64,000 nucleotides of DNA from Agromyces mediolanus (GCF_023715325.1 NZ_JAMBNX010000002.1:124001-188000), one strand, 5' to 3'; shown: positions 34,435 through 43,340, counted from the first letter of the stretch. Translations and numbers: made by a program. Notes: a model not told the origin generated them from the letters alone.

Positions 34435-35489
34435 TCTCCGTCCCCAGATGGCTGCTGCTCGTCCTCGCGGCGCTCTTCTCCACGTACCACGTCATCCTCG
34501 GCGTGTACTCGCTCGCGGTGCCGGCGAGCCCGTGGCCGGCCGTCGTGGCGCTCGGCTGCTACGCGGTCGCGACGGTCCTGAGCCTCTGGCCGTCGTCCCG
34601 GGCGCGGATGCCGGACTGGCTCGCCGCCTTCGATCTCGCCGTGAGCATCGCCCTGCCGTTGCTCGCGACCAGCCAGCTCGACGCGAGCGGCGACAACGGC
34701 TACGCCACCTGGTACGTCGCCGCGGTCGGCACTCTCATGACGATCGCCGCGGCCCGTCGCCAGCTCGTGGTCGCCTGGCTCGGCGTGATCGCGCTCGCCG
34801 TGCAGACGATGGTGTGGGCGGGGCCGCTCGCCCTCGGCTCGCTCGGCGTCATCGGCAGCGTGGTCTGGGTAGCCATCGCCCACGCGCTCACCTCGGCGCT
34901 CGCGAACTCCGCCCGGGAGACCCGGCGCTACGCGCAGGCCGAACGCGAGGCTGCGGCGTGGCAGGCGGCGCAGGACGCCTACCTCTTCGAAGGGCGGATG
35001 CGGCTCGCGCACACCAACCGCGTCGCCGCCCCCATGCTCCGCCGGATCATCGACCGCGACGGCATCCTGAGCGAGTCGCAGCGCGACGAGTGCCGGCGCC
35101 TCGAAGCGGCCATCCGCGACGAGATCCGGGGCCGGATGCTCCTCACCGACGCCGTCCGCGTCGAAGTGCAGCGCGCACGCGAGCGGGGGATGACCGTGAC
35201 CCTCCTCGACGAGGGCGGCATCGACGACCTCGACGAGGTGGCGCGCGACCGCGTGCTGTCGCAGCTCGCCGAGGCGATCGCCGGCTCCAACGCCGACCGC
35301 ATCATCGCACGCACCGCCGCCGAGGGGTCGGCCGCGGCGGTGACGGTCGTCGGCCTCCGCACCTCGGCGGTGCCCGGGGACGACGGCGACGACGCCGAGG
35401 TGGAGCTGTGGCTCGAGATCCCGCGTGCCCCCGAGGGCGAGGCCGCGGCGGCGATGCCGGCCGGCGAGACGGAGCCGGCGGAGGACTGA
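34431..35489 (+). CDS. Kinase-like membrane protein, third member of the two-component operon
   Basis: A 352-aa protein. The N-terminal half has about five membrane segments (8-150). A helical stretch (about 155-200: SARETRRYAQAEREAAAWQAAQDAYLFEGRMRLAHTNRVAAPML) looks like a dimerisation region, and the remainder resembles a degenerate kinase. I see no H-D phosphoacceptor motif, no N-box and no G-boxes. Starts in the stop of the kinase gene (GTGA). It may modulate the kinase by heterodimer formation. The family is not known to me. Confidence 0.7.
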   Translation: MISVPRWLLLVLAALFSTYHVILGVYSLAVPASPWPAVVALGCYAVATVLSLWPSSRARMPDWLAAFDLAVSIALPLLATSQLDASGDNGYATWYVAAVGTLMTIAAARRQLVVAWLGVIALAVQTMVWAGPLALGSLGVIGSVVWVAIAHALTSALANSARETRRYAQAEREAAAWQAAQDAYLFEGRMRLAHTNRVAAPMLRRIIDRDGILSESQRDECRRLEAAIRDEIRGRMLLTDAVRVEVQRARERGMTVTLLDEGGIDDLDEVARDRVLSQLAEAIAGSNADRIIARTAAEGSAAAVTVVGLRTSAVPGDDGDDAEVELWLEIPRAPEGEAAAAMPAGETEPAED

Positions 35490-35545
35490 GCGCCCCGACC
35501 GCCGAGCGCCCGGCCCCCGGGGCATCCGCGCCACTTCCAGTGCCC

Positions 35546-35585
35546 AGCGCCACTTCTGCTGGCACAACGCAGCCGAAGTGGCGCT
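35546..35585. repeat. Inverted repeat AGCGCCACTTC / GAAGTGGCGCT
   Basis: 11-bp arms (35546-35556, 35575-35585) with an 18-nt loop; a further direct copy GCGCCACTTC is at 35528-35537. Lies 57 nt beyond the stop of the kinase-like gene and may act as its terminator or be another dispersed palindromic repeat. Confidence 0.6.
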
Positions 35586-35672
35586 CGCGCGCGACGCGGA
35601 CGGGCGTTCCCGAGTACGGGACACCGCGGGGAGTCGGATGCCGGGGAGACGGATGCCGCAGAGTTAAATGAG

Positions 35673-35701
35673 GAGGGGGCCGGTCGATGACCGGCCCCCT
35701 C
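35673..35701 (-). terminator. Strong terminator of the candidate small RNA
   Basis: A perfect 13-bp stem (GAGGGGGCCGGTC, 35673-35685 with 35689-35701) and a 3-nt loop. On the minus strand it is followed by CTCATTTAAC, so it mainly stops leftward transcription. Confidence 0.75.
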
Positions 35702-35754
35702 ACAGCCCGAGCCACGGCGACAACCCGAATATCGCCCTGGCTCGCCCCCAACAA

Positions 35755-35805
35755 TCACCGGTTACCCGACCGGTGATGATGGCGACTCCTCTGGAGCCTG
35801 CACAT
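35755..35805 (-). CDS. Possible 16-codon leader-type ORF with His-His-His
   Basis: ATG at 35805 opens a 16-residue frame reading MCRLQRSRHHHRSGNR, then TGA. The three consecutive His codons lie in the 5' arm of the hairpin at 35754-35777, the layout used by amino-acid attenuators. There is no ribosome binding site before the ATG. Another frame has GAGGAG six bases before an ATC codon and reads on to the terminator. Both are speculative; no histidine gene lies downstream. Confidence 0.22.
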   Translation of the reverse strand: MCRLQRSRHHHRSGNR

Positions 35806-35876
35806 CAATAGTGCAACAGGGGCAGGGTTCGCAATAGTCAGCATTTGTGAGGACAACGGGTCCTCACCGGGTCCCC

Positions 35877-36107
35877 CTAGCGGAGCGAGCGCCGCCAGCG
35901 GCCCTGACGGGTCTCGATCGGCCGTCGCAGTGCCGTTCCCGAGCGCACCCATTCGTCCCGCCCAGCGGGCGCGGCGGCGGTCTCGGGCGCGCGCTCCTCG
36001 AGCACGGCGGTGACGACGGCGATGACCGCCGCCGTCTCGGCGGGCGCCGGCGGCCGGCGGTCGACGAAACGGAGGTCGACGGGCGGACGGGGGTCCTGAT
36101 CGGTCAC
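35877..36107 (-). CDS. accE: Acyl-CoA carboxylase epsilon subunit
   Basis: A 76-aa small subunit found only in actinobacterial acyl-CoA carboxylases, where it bridges alpha and beta subunits and raises activity. The N-terminus PPVDLRFVDRRPPAPAETAAVIAVVTAVLEE is the conserved helical part; the C-terminus RPIETRQGRWRRSLR is basic with a conserved Trp. GTG at 36107 with AGGAG overlapping the accD stop (TAAGGAGCCGCA-GTG). Directly follows the beta subunit gene, as is usual. Confidence 0.88.
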   Translation of the reverse strand: MTDQDPRPPVDLRFVDRRPPAPAETAAVIAVVTAVLEERAPETAAAPAGRDEWVRSGTALRRPIETRQGRWRRSLR

Positions 36108-36116
36108 TGCGGCTCC

Positions 36117-37718
<1,602 letters not shown>

Positions 37719-37724
37719 CGGATC

Positions 37725-37730
37725 ACTCTA
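37725..37730 (-). promoter_or_regulatory. Leaderless -10 element of accD
   Basis: On the minus strand TAGAGT, six bases, GTG at 37718. Confidence 0.65.
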
Positions 37731-37834
37731 CCGGTGTGCACTCCGGCCGGATCGTTGACGGAACCCTACAAATCTGGGGCGCTCCTTTCCCGCCTCCCGC
37801 CACCGTCGTGCGCCCCGGCGGCGACGGTGCTCGG

Positions 37835-37840
37835 TAGGGT
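37835..37840 (+). promoter_or_regulatory. Leaderless -10 element of birA
   Basis: TAGGGT, seven bases, ATG at 37848. Back to back with the accD promoter in a 129-bp gap. Confidence 0.65.
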
Positions 37841-37847
37841 GATGGCC

Positions 37848-38747
37848 ATGGATTGGGAGCGCTCGCGGGCCGCCGTGCCGCGGTTCGAGTTCCTCGAACA
37901 AGCCGGATCGACGAACGACGAGCTGCGGATCGCGGCGACGGGCGAGGATGCCGCGGCCTGGCCGCACGGCGCGGTGGTCGTCACCGACGAGCAGACCGCC
38001 GGACGGGGCCGCCTCGGGCGGAGCTGGCTCGCCCCGAGCGGCAAGACGCTCGCGATCTCGCTGCTGCTGCGCCCGGGTTCGGGGCAGGGCCCCGCCCTCC
38101 CGCTCGAGGCGTACGGCTGGATTCCGCTCATCGCGGGGGCCGCGATGACGGAGGCGGTGCGGCGCGAGCTCGACCGCGCCCGCGCCGCGCGCCTCGAGGA
38201 GGCGACGGATGACGCCGACGCCGACGCCGACGGCGACGGCGACGGCCCCGGCCTGCTCGACGTCGAGCTCAAGTGGCCGAACGACGTGCTCGTCTCCGGA
38301 TACAAGGTCTGCGGCATCCTCTCCGAACTCCTGCCGCCCGAGCCGGGCGAGGCGGCGCCTGCCGGCGTCGTCGTCGGCGCGGGCCTGAACCTCACCCTCG
38401 ACGAGCACGACCTGCCGACGCTCACCTCGACCTCGCTGCTCCTCGCGAGCGGGCGCCGACCCGACGCGGACGCCGTGCTCGCGGACTACCTGGGCGGCTT
38501 CCTCGAGCTCTTCGACGCGTACCGCGCAGCGGGCGGAGACGCCGTCGTCTCCGGCGTCGCCGAGCGGGTGGGGTCGCTCTGCGGCACGATCGGCGAGGAG
38601 GTGCGGGTCGAACTCCCCGGCGGGCGGATGCTGCTCGGCACCGCGCAGGGGCTGGACGCCGACGGCCGCCTGCTGGTGCTCGACCGCGAGTCGGACGAAT
38701 CGCAGGCCGTCGCCGCGGGCGATGTGACCCACCTGCGGTATGAATGA
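37848..38747 (+). CDS. birA: Biotin--[acetyl-CoA-carboxylase] ligase
   Basis: A 299-aa ligase attaching biotin to the lysine of the carboxylase carrier domain. Motifs: STNDELRIAA (21-30), AGRGRLGRSW (51-60), KWPNDVLV (142-149), then GVVVGAGLN. The C-terminal SH3-like domain is present and there is no N-terminal HTH, so it is not a repressor. Between strands it carries an acidic insert of about 14 residues (121-134, DDADADADGDGDGP), encoded by an alternating GACGCC/GACGGC tract. Confidence 0.93.
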   Translation: MDWERSRAAVPRFEFLEQAGSTNDELRIAATGEDAAAWPHGAVVVTDEQTAGRGRLGRSWLAPSGKTLAISLLLRPGSGQGPALPLEAYGWIPLIAGAAMTEAVRRELDRARAARLEEATDDADADADGDGDGPGLLDVELKWPNDVLVSGYKVCGILSELLPPEPGEAAPAGVVVGAGLNLTLDEHDLPTLTSTSLLLASGRRPDADAVLADYLGGFLELFDAYRAAGGDAVVSGVAERVGSLCGTIGEEVRVELPGGRMLLGTAQGLDADGRLLVLDRESDESQAVAAGDVTHLRYE

Positions 38748-39291
38748 CCCTATGAGGCCACCCGAGACCGAGCTGCGCCAGGCGACGCCGGAGCGCGTCG
38801 TCGTGCGCCTGCGGCGGCACGGGCGTCGTCTGATCCTCCCCGCGCTCGTGTTCATCGGGGTGGTCGGCGGTGCGGCGTACGCGAGCGGCATCCTCCTCGA
38901 GGACTGGCAGCGCTGGGCGCTCCTCGGCGGTTCGCTCCTCCTCGTGGTCCTCGCCTCGCTGCTGCCGTTCCTCGCCTGGCTCGCCGGCCGCGTGACGATC
39001 ACCGACCGCCGCGTGATCGTGACGAACGGGGTCTTCGTCCGGGTGCGCCGCGAGCTCCCGCTGCGCCGCGGCTACGACGTGACCGTGCGCCGCACGCCGG
39101 GTCAGCGGATGGCCGGTTCGGGCGACGTCCGCATCGAGGTCGGGCGCGAGCGGCCCTTCGTGCTGAAGGATCTTCCCGGTCCGGAGCTCGCTCAGCAGGC
39201 GCTCCACGAGCTCATCGCCGGTGCGCCCTCCGTGGCGCCGCTCCAGCCCGCGCAGACCGACGCCGACACCGTCATGTGGGGCCAGCGCTGA
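38740..39291 (+). CDS. PH-domain membrane protein
   Basis: A 183-aa protein with two membrane helices (about 30-50 and 60-82) followed by a bacterial PH domain (bPH2/DUF304): RVTITDRRVIVTNGVFVRVRRELPLRRGYDVTVRRTPGQRMAGSGDVRIEV. Function unknown; members sit at the membrane. ATG at 38740 overlaps the birA end by 8 nt; ATG at 38752 is an alternative. Confidence 0.85.
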   Translation: MNDPMRPPETELRQATPERVVVRLRRHGRRLILPALVFIGVVGGAAYASGILLEDWQRWALLGGSLLLVVLASLLPFLAWLAGRVTITDRRVIVTNGVFVRVRRELPLRRGYDVTVRRTPGQRMAGSGDVRIEVGRERPFVLKDLPGPELAQQALHELIAGAPSVAPLQPAQTDADTVMWGQR

Positions 39292-39341
39292 GGTCCGCCT
39301 CCGTATCGCCGCACGTGGCGGCGACGACCGTCGTGCACGCG

Positions 39342-39381
39342 TAAAGTAGACGGGCGGTTCCCGCGCGCCCCCCGGCGCGGG
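39342..39381 (+). promoter_or_regulatory. Promoter and 5'-leader hairpin of the DarT-like gene
   Basis: TAAAGT (39342-39347) is a good -10 element. The leader would then contain the GC-only hairpin CCCGCGC/GCGCGGG (39360-39366, 39375-39381) just before GAGGAAGG and a TTG start. This could restrain expression. Confidence 0.5.
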
Positions 39382-39400
39382 ACGCAGAGGAAGGTGCCTC

Positions 39401-40243
39401 TTGGCCGACGAATGCATCCATGGTTTCGACGACGGCCTCTGCGCCATCTGCTTCCCGCCGAAGGCTCCTGAGCCGGCGCCGCAGCCCGCACCGGCGGCGC
39501 GGGCGGCCCGCGTACCGGGCCGGCGGCCGAGCGCCGTTCCGCCGCCCGCACCCGCGGCCAGGACCACGCGGGCGAAGGCCGGCAGCGGCGCGCTCAGCGC
39601 TCCTCCCATCGACGCCGGGGCACTCCGCATCTACCACGTGACGCACCTCGACAACCTGGCCCGCATCCTCGGCGCCGGCGCGCTCGTGCCCGACGCGGCC
39701 GGGGCCGCCCCGGTCGTCGACCTCGCCGCTCCCGCGGTGCGCGAGTTCCGGCGCACCCGCGGGGTCGGGGGGACGGACGCCGTCCTCGCCGACTACGTCC
39801 CGTTCCTGCTCACCCCCGACGCCCTCGTCTGGAACGCGGTGCGCGAGGGCACGCCCGACCCGCGGCTCACGGCCGAGGCCGTCGAGCGGCCCGCGGCCGA
39901 CCACGTCATGCTCGTGAGCTCGGTGGCCGCCGCCCGCGGCGCCGCCACGGCCGACGGCGCGGTCGCTGTGAGCGACGTCGACGCCGCGCTGCCGGGCGCG
40001 GAGCTCGCGGCCGCCTGGCCGGCGGTCGAGCGGATGCTCCGACTGCTCGCCCACGAGCAGGAGAACGCGCGCCTGCGCACCGCCGAGTTCCTGGTGCGCG
40101 GGGAGGTTCCGCTCGAGCGGATCGCCCTCATCGCGGTCGGCAACGAACGAGTTCGCGATCGCGTGCGCGCCGCGCTCTCCGCGGTCGGCGCGAAGACGCG
40201 GATCGCGGTCTACCCGCCCTGGTTCCTGCCCGCCGAGGACTGA
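39401..40243 (+). CDS. DarT-like (DUF4433) DNA ADP-ribosyltransferase with N-terminal Cys/His cluster
   Basis: A 280-aa protein. N-terminus: ADECIHGFDDGLCAICFPP (C5, H7, C14, C17), a probable zinc site, then a Pro/Ala/Arg linker to about residue 70. The DarT-type fold follows: RIYHVTHLDNLARILGAGAL (76-95), FRRTRGVGGTDAVLADYVPFLLTPDALVWNAV (116-147), and TAEFLV with the expected catalytic Glu229. DarT enzymes ADP-ribosylate thymidine in single-stranded DNA using NAD+; they are toxins normally paired with the macrodomain antitoxin DarG, which is not encoded nearby. TTG start at 39401 with GAGGAAGG upstream. Its end overlaps gtrA on the other strand by 34 nt. Confidence 0.82.
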   Translation: MADECIHGFDDGLCAICFPPKAPEPAPQPAPAARAARVPGRRPSAVPPPAPAARTTRAKAGSGALSAPPIDAGALRIYHVTHLDNLARILGAGALVPDAAGAAPVVDLAAPAVREFRRTRGVGGTDAVLADYVPFLLTPDALVWNAVREGTPDPRLTAEAVERPAADHVMLVSSVAAARGAATADGAVAVSDVDAALPGAELAAAWPAVERMLRLLAHEQENARLRTAEFLVRGEVPLERIALIAVGNERVRDRVRAALSAVGAKTRIAVYPPWFLPAED

Positions 40244-40800
40244 GCGGGCTCCTCGAAGAGGGCGCGCTGCGCCTCCTCCGCGCGGGCGAGCTGCGACAGC
40301 CCGTCCGCGCGGTGGTGACCGTACACCCAGTAGCGGTAGAGCACGAAGCGGAACAGCGTGCCGAGGCCGAGGCCGATCACGTTCGAGGCGATGTTGTCGG
40401 CGACGAGGCTCGTGAACCCGAGCACGTGGTGGCTGACCCAGAGGCAGCCGAGCGCGATCGCCATCCCGCCGAGCGAGACGACGACGTACTCCGCGAACTC
40501 GCGGAGGTAGTTCTTCCGGCGGTGGCTGCGGAACGTCCAGTACCGGTTGCCGAGCCAGTTGAAGACGATGGCCACGCTCGTCGAGATCGTCTTCGCGCCG
40601 AGCGCCGACTGGGCCCAGCCGTCGGCCCCGAAGGCGCCGAGCCGAAGGGCGTTGAACAGCGCGACGTCGATCGCGAGCCCGATCAGGCCGACCACTCCGA
40701 ACTTCAGCGCGTACGCGACGACTCCGCGCCACAGGCGGCGTGCCAGATCACCGGCTCGGGAGCCGGCCGCCGCTCCCGTCGTGAGATCGCGCGTCGTCAC
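40210..40800 (-). CDS. GtrA family membrane protein
   Basis: A 196-aa small polytopic protein. The GtrA domain has four membrane segments between about 25 and 160: FGVVGLIGLAIDVALFNALR, ISTSVAIVFNWLGNRYWTF, FAEYVVVSLGGMAIALG and NVIGLGLGTLFRFVLYRYWVY. GtrA proteins help move polyprenol-linked sugars across the membrane for glycan decoration. GTG at 40800 follows a leaderless promoter. The tail-to-tail overlap with the DarT-like gene is unusual. Probably serves the glycan genes downstream. Confidence 0.88.
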   Translation of the reverse strand: MTTRDLTTGAAAGSRAGDLARRLWRGVVAYALKFGVVGLIGLAIDVALFNALRLGAFGADGWAQSALGAKTISTSVAIVFNWLGNRYWTFRSHRRKNYLREFAEYVVVSLGGMAIALGCLWVSHHVLGFTSLVADNIASNVIGLGLGTLFRFVLYRYWVYGHHRADGLSQLARAEEAQRALFEEPAQSSAGRNQGG

Positions 40801-40807
40801 TCGGCAC

Positions 40808-40813
40808 ATTTTA
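40808..40813 (-). promoter_or_regulatory. Leaderless -10 element of gtrA
   Basis: On the minus strand TAAAAT, seven bases, GTG at 40800. A divergent TAGACT at 40831-40836 probably serves purK, with a leader of about 75 nt. Confidence 0.65.
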
Positions 40814-40916
40814 GCCACAGGGACCGCCCGTAGACTGGGGGGATCGGGTCCGGCCGTTCGGCTGGACCGCGACGCCCTGGGCGTCGCGCGGCGGAGCAGA
40901 GGAAGAGGTCGGTCGG

Positions 40917-42047
40917 GTGCGGGTCGGAGTGATCGGTGGCGGGCAGCTCGCGAGGATGATGATCCCTGCGGCGATCGAGCTCGGCGTCGAGCTCCGGGTG
41001 CTCGCCGAGGCCGAGGGGATGGCCGCCGAGCTCGCCGCGACCGCGGTCGGCGACTACCTCGACGCCGAGACCGTGCTGGCCTTCGCGCGCGACGTCGACG
41101 TCGTCACCTTCGATCACGAGCACGTGCCGCAGGACGTGCTGCGCGCCCTCGTCGACGCCGGCGTCCCAGTGCACCCCGGCCCCGACGCGCTCCGCTTCGC
41201 GCAGGACAAGCTGCTCATGCGTGATCGGCTCTCCGAGCTCGGGCTCCCGGTGCCCGACTGGGCGCGCGTCGAGACCGCCGAGGAGCTCGACCGGTTCATC
41301 GAGGCGCACGGCGGCGCCGCCGTCGTGAAGACGCCTCGCGGCGGGTACGACGGCAAGGGGGTGCGCGTGGTGCACGGCTCCGCCGAGGTCGCCGAGTGGT
41401 TCGCCGCGCTCGCCGAGGACGGCCGCCCCGGCGCGCTCCTCGTCGAGGAGCTCGTGGAGTTCCGCCGCGAGCTGGCGCAGCTCGTCGCGCGCCGCCCGTC
41501 GGGCGAGCTCGCCGCATGGCCCGTCGTCGAGACCGTTCAGGTCGGCGGTGTCTGCAGCGAGGTGATCGCCCCGGCGCCGCGGTCCGCAGGCCGTCTCGCC
41601 GATGTGGCCGCCGACGTCGCGATCGCCATCGCCGAGGGGCTCGGCGTCACCGGCGTGCTCGCGGTCGAGCTCTTCGAGACGAACGACGACCGCGTGCTCG
41701 TGAACGAGCTCGCGATGCGCCCGCACAACAGCGGCCACTGGTCGATGGACGGCGCGACGACTGGGCAGTTCGAGCAGCACCTCCGCGCCGTGCTCGATCT
41801 GCCGCTCGGCGGCACCGGCACCCGCGACGACTGGTCGGTGATGGTGAACATCCTGGGCGGCCCCGCCGAGGGGTCGCTCGCCGACCGCTACCCCGCGGCG
41901 CTCGCGGGTCATCCGACGGTCAAGGTGCACAACTACGGCAAGGCTCCGCGGCCCGGCCGCAAGGTCGGCCATGTCACCGCGGTGGGAGCCGATCTCGACG
42001 AGGTGGTCTACGAGGCACGAGCCGCTGCGGCGGTGTTCCAGGACTGA
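40917..42047 (+). CDS. purK: N5-carboxyaminoimidazole ribonucleotide synthase
   Basis: A 376-aa ATP-grasp enzyme of purine synthesis, converting AIR, ATP and bicarbonate to N5-CAIR. Starts VRVGVIGGGQLARMM, with HPGPDALRFAQDK, KTPRGGYDGKG (ATP loop), VELFETNDDRVLVNELAMRPHNSGHWS and NILGG. GTG at 40917 with GAGGAAGAGG upstream. Its stop overlaps the acyltransferase start (TGATG), and its partner purE follows that gene. Confidence 0.96.
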   Translation: MRVGVIGGGQLARMMIPAAIELGVELRVLAEAEGMAAELAATAVGDYLDAETVLAFARDVDVVTFDHEHVPQDVLRALVDAGVPVHPGPDALRFAQDKLLMRDRLSELGLPVPDWARVETAEELDRFIEAHGGAAVVKTPRGGYDGKGVRVVHGSAEVAEWFAALAEDGRPGALLVEELVEFRRELAQLVARRPSGELAAWPVVETVQVGGVCSEVIAPAPRSAGRLADVAADVAIAIAEGLGVTGVLAVELFETNDDRVLVNELAMRPHNSGHWSMDGATTGQFEQHLRAVLDLPLGGTGTRDDWSVMVNILGGPAEGSLADRYPAALAGHPTVKVHNYGKAPRPGRKVGHVTAVGADLDEVVYEARAAAAVFQD

Positions 42048-43288
42048 TGTCCGGCGCGACGACCGCATCGCTGGATTCGACGGCGCTGTCGTCGGCCCGT
42101 TCCACTGCGCCCGCGGCGGGAGGCGGTAGCGGGGGACGCGGCCGCTTCCTCGCGCTCGACGGACTGCGCGGGATCGCGGCGCTCGTCGTCCTGGTCCACC
42201 ACGCGCTGCTGCTGAACCCGTCGATCTCCTCGCTCTACGTCGACGGCGGTTCGGCGCCCGAGCCGGGCACGGCCCTGTGGTGGCTCACCTACAGCCCGCT
42301 GAAGCTCACGAACGCCGGCCACGAGGCGGTCACCGTGTTCTTCGTGCTGAGCGGCTTCGTGCTCGCGCTGCCGGTCCTGCGGGGCGGCTTCGACTGGGTC
42401 TCCTACTTCCCGCGCCGCGTCGTTCGGCTCGGGCTGCCGGTCGCCGGCGCCGTCGCGTTCGCCGCGTTCCTCATCGCCGCGGTGCCGCGCCCCGCGATCG
42501 AGCGGTTCTCCCCCTGGGTGGAGGAACGCACCGCGAAAGAGCTCGATTGGCACCTCGTGCTGAACGCGCTGAACCTCTTCAACGGCTCGTACAAGCTCGA
42601 CAACCCGCTCTGGTCGATCCAATGGGAGATGATCTTCTCCGTCACACTGCCGGTGTTCGTGGTGCTCGCGCTCGCGCTGCGCCGCTGGTGGGCGCTCGGG
42701 CTCGCGGCGGCGCTCGCCGGGGTCTGGGTCGGGGCCGAGACGGGCACGGCGGCGTTCGAGTACCTGCCGGTCTTCCTCGTCGGCGTGCTGCTCGCGGCGA
42801 AGCTCGACCTGCTCGAGCGGGCGGCCGCCTCCATCAACCGTGCTCGCTGGGCGCCGCTGGCCTGGGCCGGCCTCTTCGCCAGCGCGCTCGTGCTGCTGGT
42901 CCTGCGGTGGGAGCTCGGCGCCTTCGGCTCGATCGCCCCCTACGCCGCGCTGCTGAAGGTCGTCGTCGTGATCGGCGCGGGGCTGCTCGTGTTCTGCTGC
43001 CTCGGCGCGCGGGGGGCGGCGAGGCCGCTCGGGTCGCGCCCGGTGCAGTTCCTCGCCCGCACCTCGTTCAGCCTCTACCTCGTTCACGTCCCGGTAATCG
43101 TGGCGCTCCGGTTCGCCCTGCCGGAACTGCCGGCGCACTGGATCATGGCGCTCGGCATCCCGCTGTCCCTCCTCGTCGGAGCAGTGTTCCACCGCATCGT
43201 GGAGGCGCCGTCGCACCGCGCCTCCGGCTGGGTCGGTCGCCGCGCCTCCGCGCTGATGGCGGGGATCCGATCGCCGAACGACCGCTGA
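42047..43288 (+). CDS. Acyltransferase 3 family membrane protein
   Basis: A 413-aa integral membrane acyltransferase that would O-acylate an extracytoplasmic sugar polymer or lipid. Features: [19 protein letters not shown] (38-56) with the conserved Arg and His, [27 protein letters not shown], and about ten membrane segments. There is no SGNH domain. ATG lies in the purK stop (TGATG), so it is translationally coupled to a purine gene, an odd pairing. The N-terminal 30 residues are Ser/Thr/Ala-rich. Confidence 0.9.
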   Translation: MSGATTASLDSTALSSARSTAPAAGGGSGGRGRFLALDGLRGIAALVVLVHHALLLNPSISSLYVDGGSAPEPGTALWWLTYSPLKLTNAGHEAVTVFFVLSGFVLALPVLRGGFDWVSYFPRRVVRLGLPVAGAVAFAAFLIAAVPRPAIERFSPWVEERTAKELDWHLVLNALNLFNGSYKLDNPLWSIQWEMIFSVTLPVFVVLALALRRWWALGLAAALAGVWVGAETGTAAFEYLPVFLVGVLLAAKLDLLERAAASINRARWAPLAWAGLFASALVLLVLRWELGAFGSIAPYAALLKVVVVIGAGLLVFCCLGARGAARPLGSRPVQFLARTSFSLYLVHVPVIVALRFALPELPAHWIMALGIPLSLLVGAVFHRIVEAPSHRASGWVGRRASALMAGIRSPNDR

Positions 43289-43327
43289 CGCGCGGCGTCG
43301 TTGCGGACATCTCCCAGCCCTCGCCCC

Positions 43328-43333
43328 TACACT
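43328..43333 (+). promoter_or_regulatory. Leaderless -10 element of purE
   Basis: TACACT, seven bases, GTG at 43341. Confidence 0.6.
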
Positions 43334-43340
43334 CATTCGA

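Larger units (their letters stand above)
35673..35820 (-). ncRNA. Candidate structured small RNA (or free-standing attenuator-like RNA)
   Basis: The 387-bp gap between convergent genes contains, read on the minus strand, a 17-bp palindrome TGCAC-TATTGAT-GTGCA (35799-35815). It is followed by a mini-ORF and then hairpin ATCACCGGT/ACCGGTGAT (35754-35777). Next comes a 12-bp hairpin with one C-C mismatch (CGAGCCA-GGCGA arms, 35708-35744), and finally the terminator at 35673-35701. A -35-like TTGCGA and a -10-like CTATTG/TATTGA with 17-18 nt spacing lie just upstream. The stretch is AT-richer than its neighbours. No gene lies downstream on this strand, so the transcript would be about 110-150 nt and stand alone. 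No known RNA family was recognised. Confidence 0.45.

Noticed and set aside
35774-35812. Plus-strand 12-codon frame (MMATPLEPAHQ) in the small RNA region
   Set aside because: No ribosome binding site and no promoter on that strand; it is within hairpin sequence better explained on the minus strand.
40831-40916. Purine-type regulatory RNA in the purK leader
   Set aside because: The leader of about 75 nt has the GC-rich arm GCGACGCC/GGCGTCGC but no recognised riboswitch elements; the hairpin alone is not enough.
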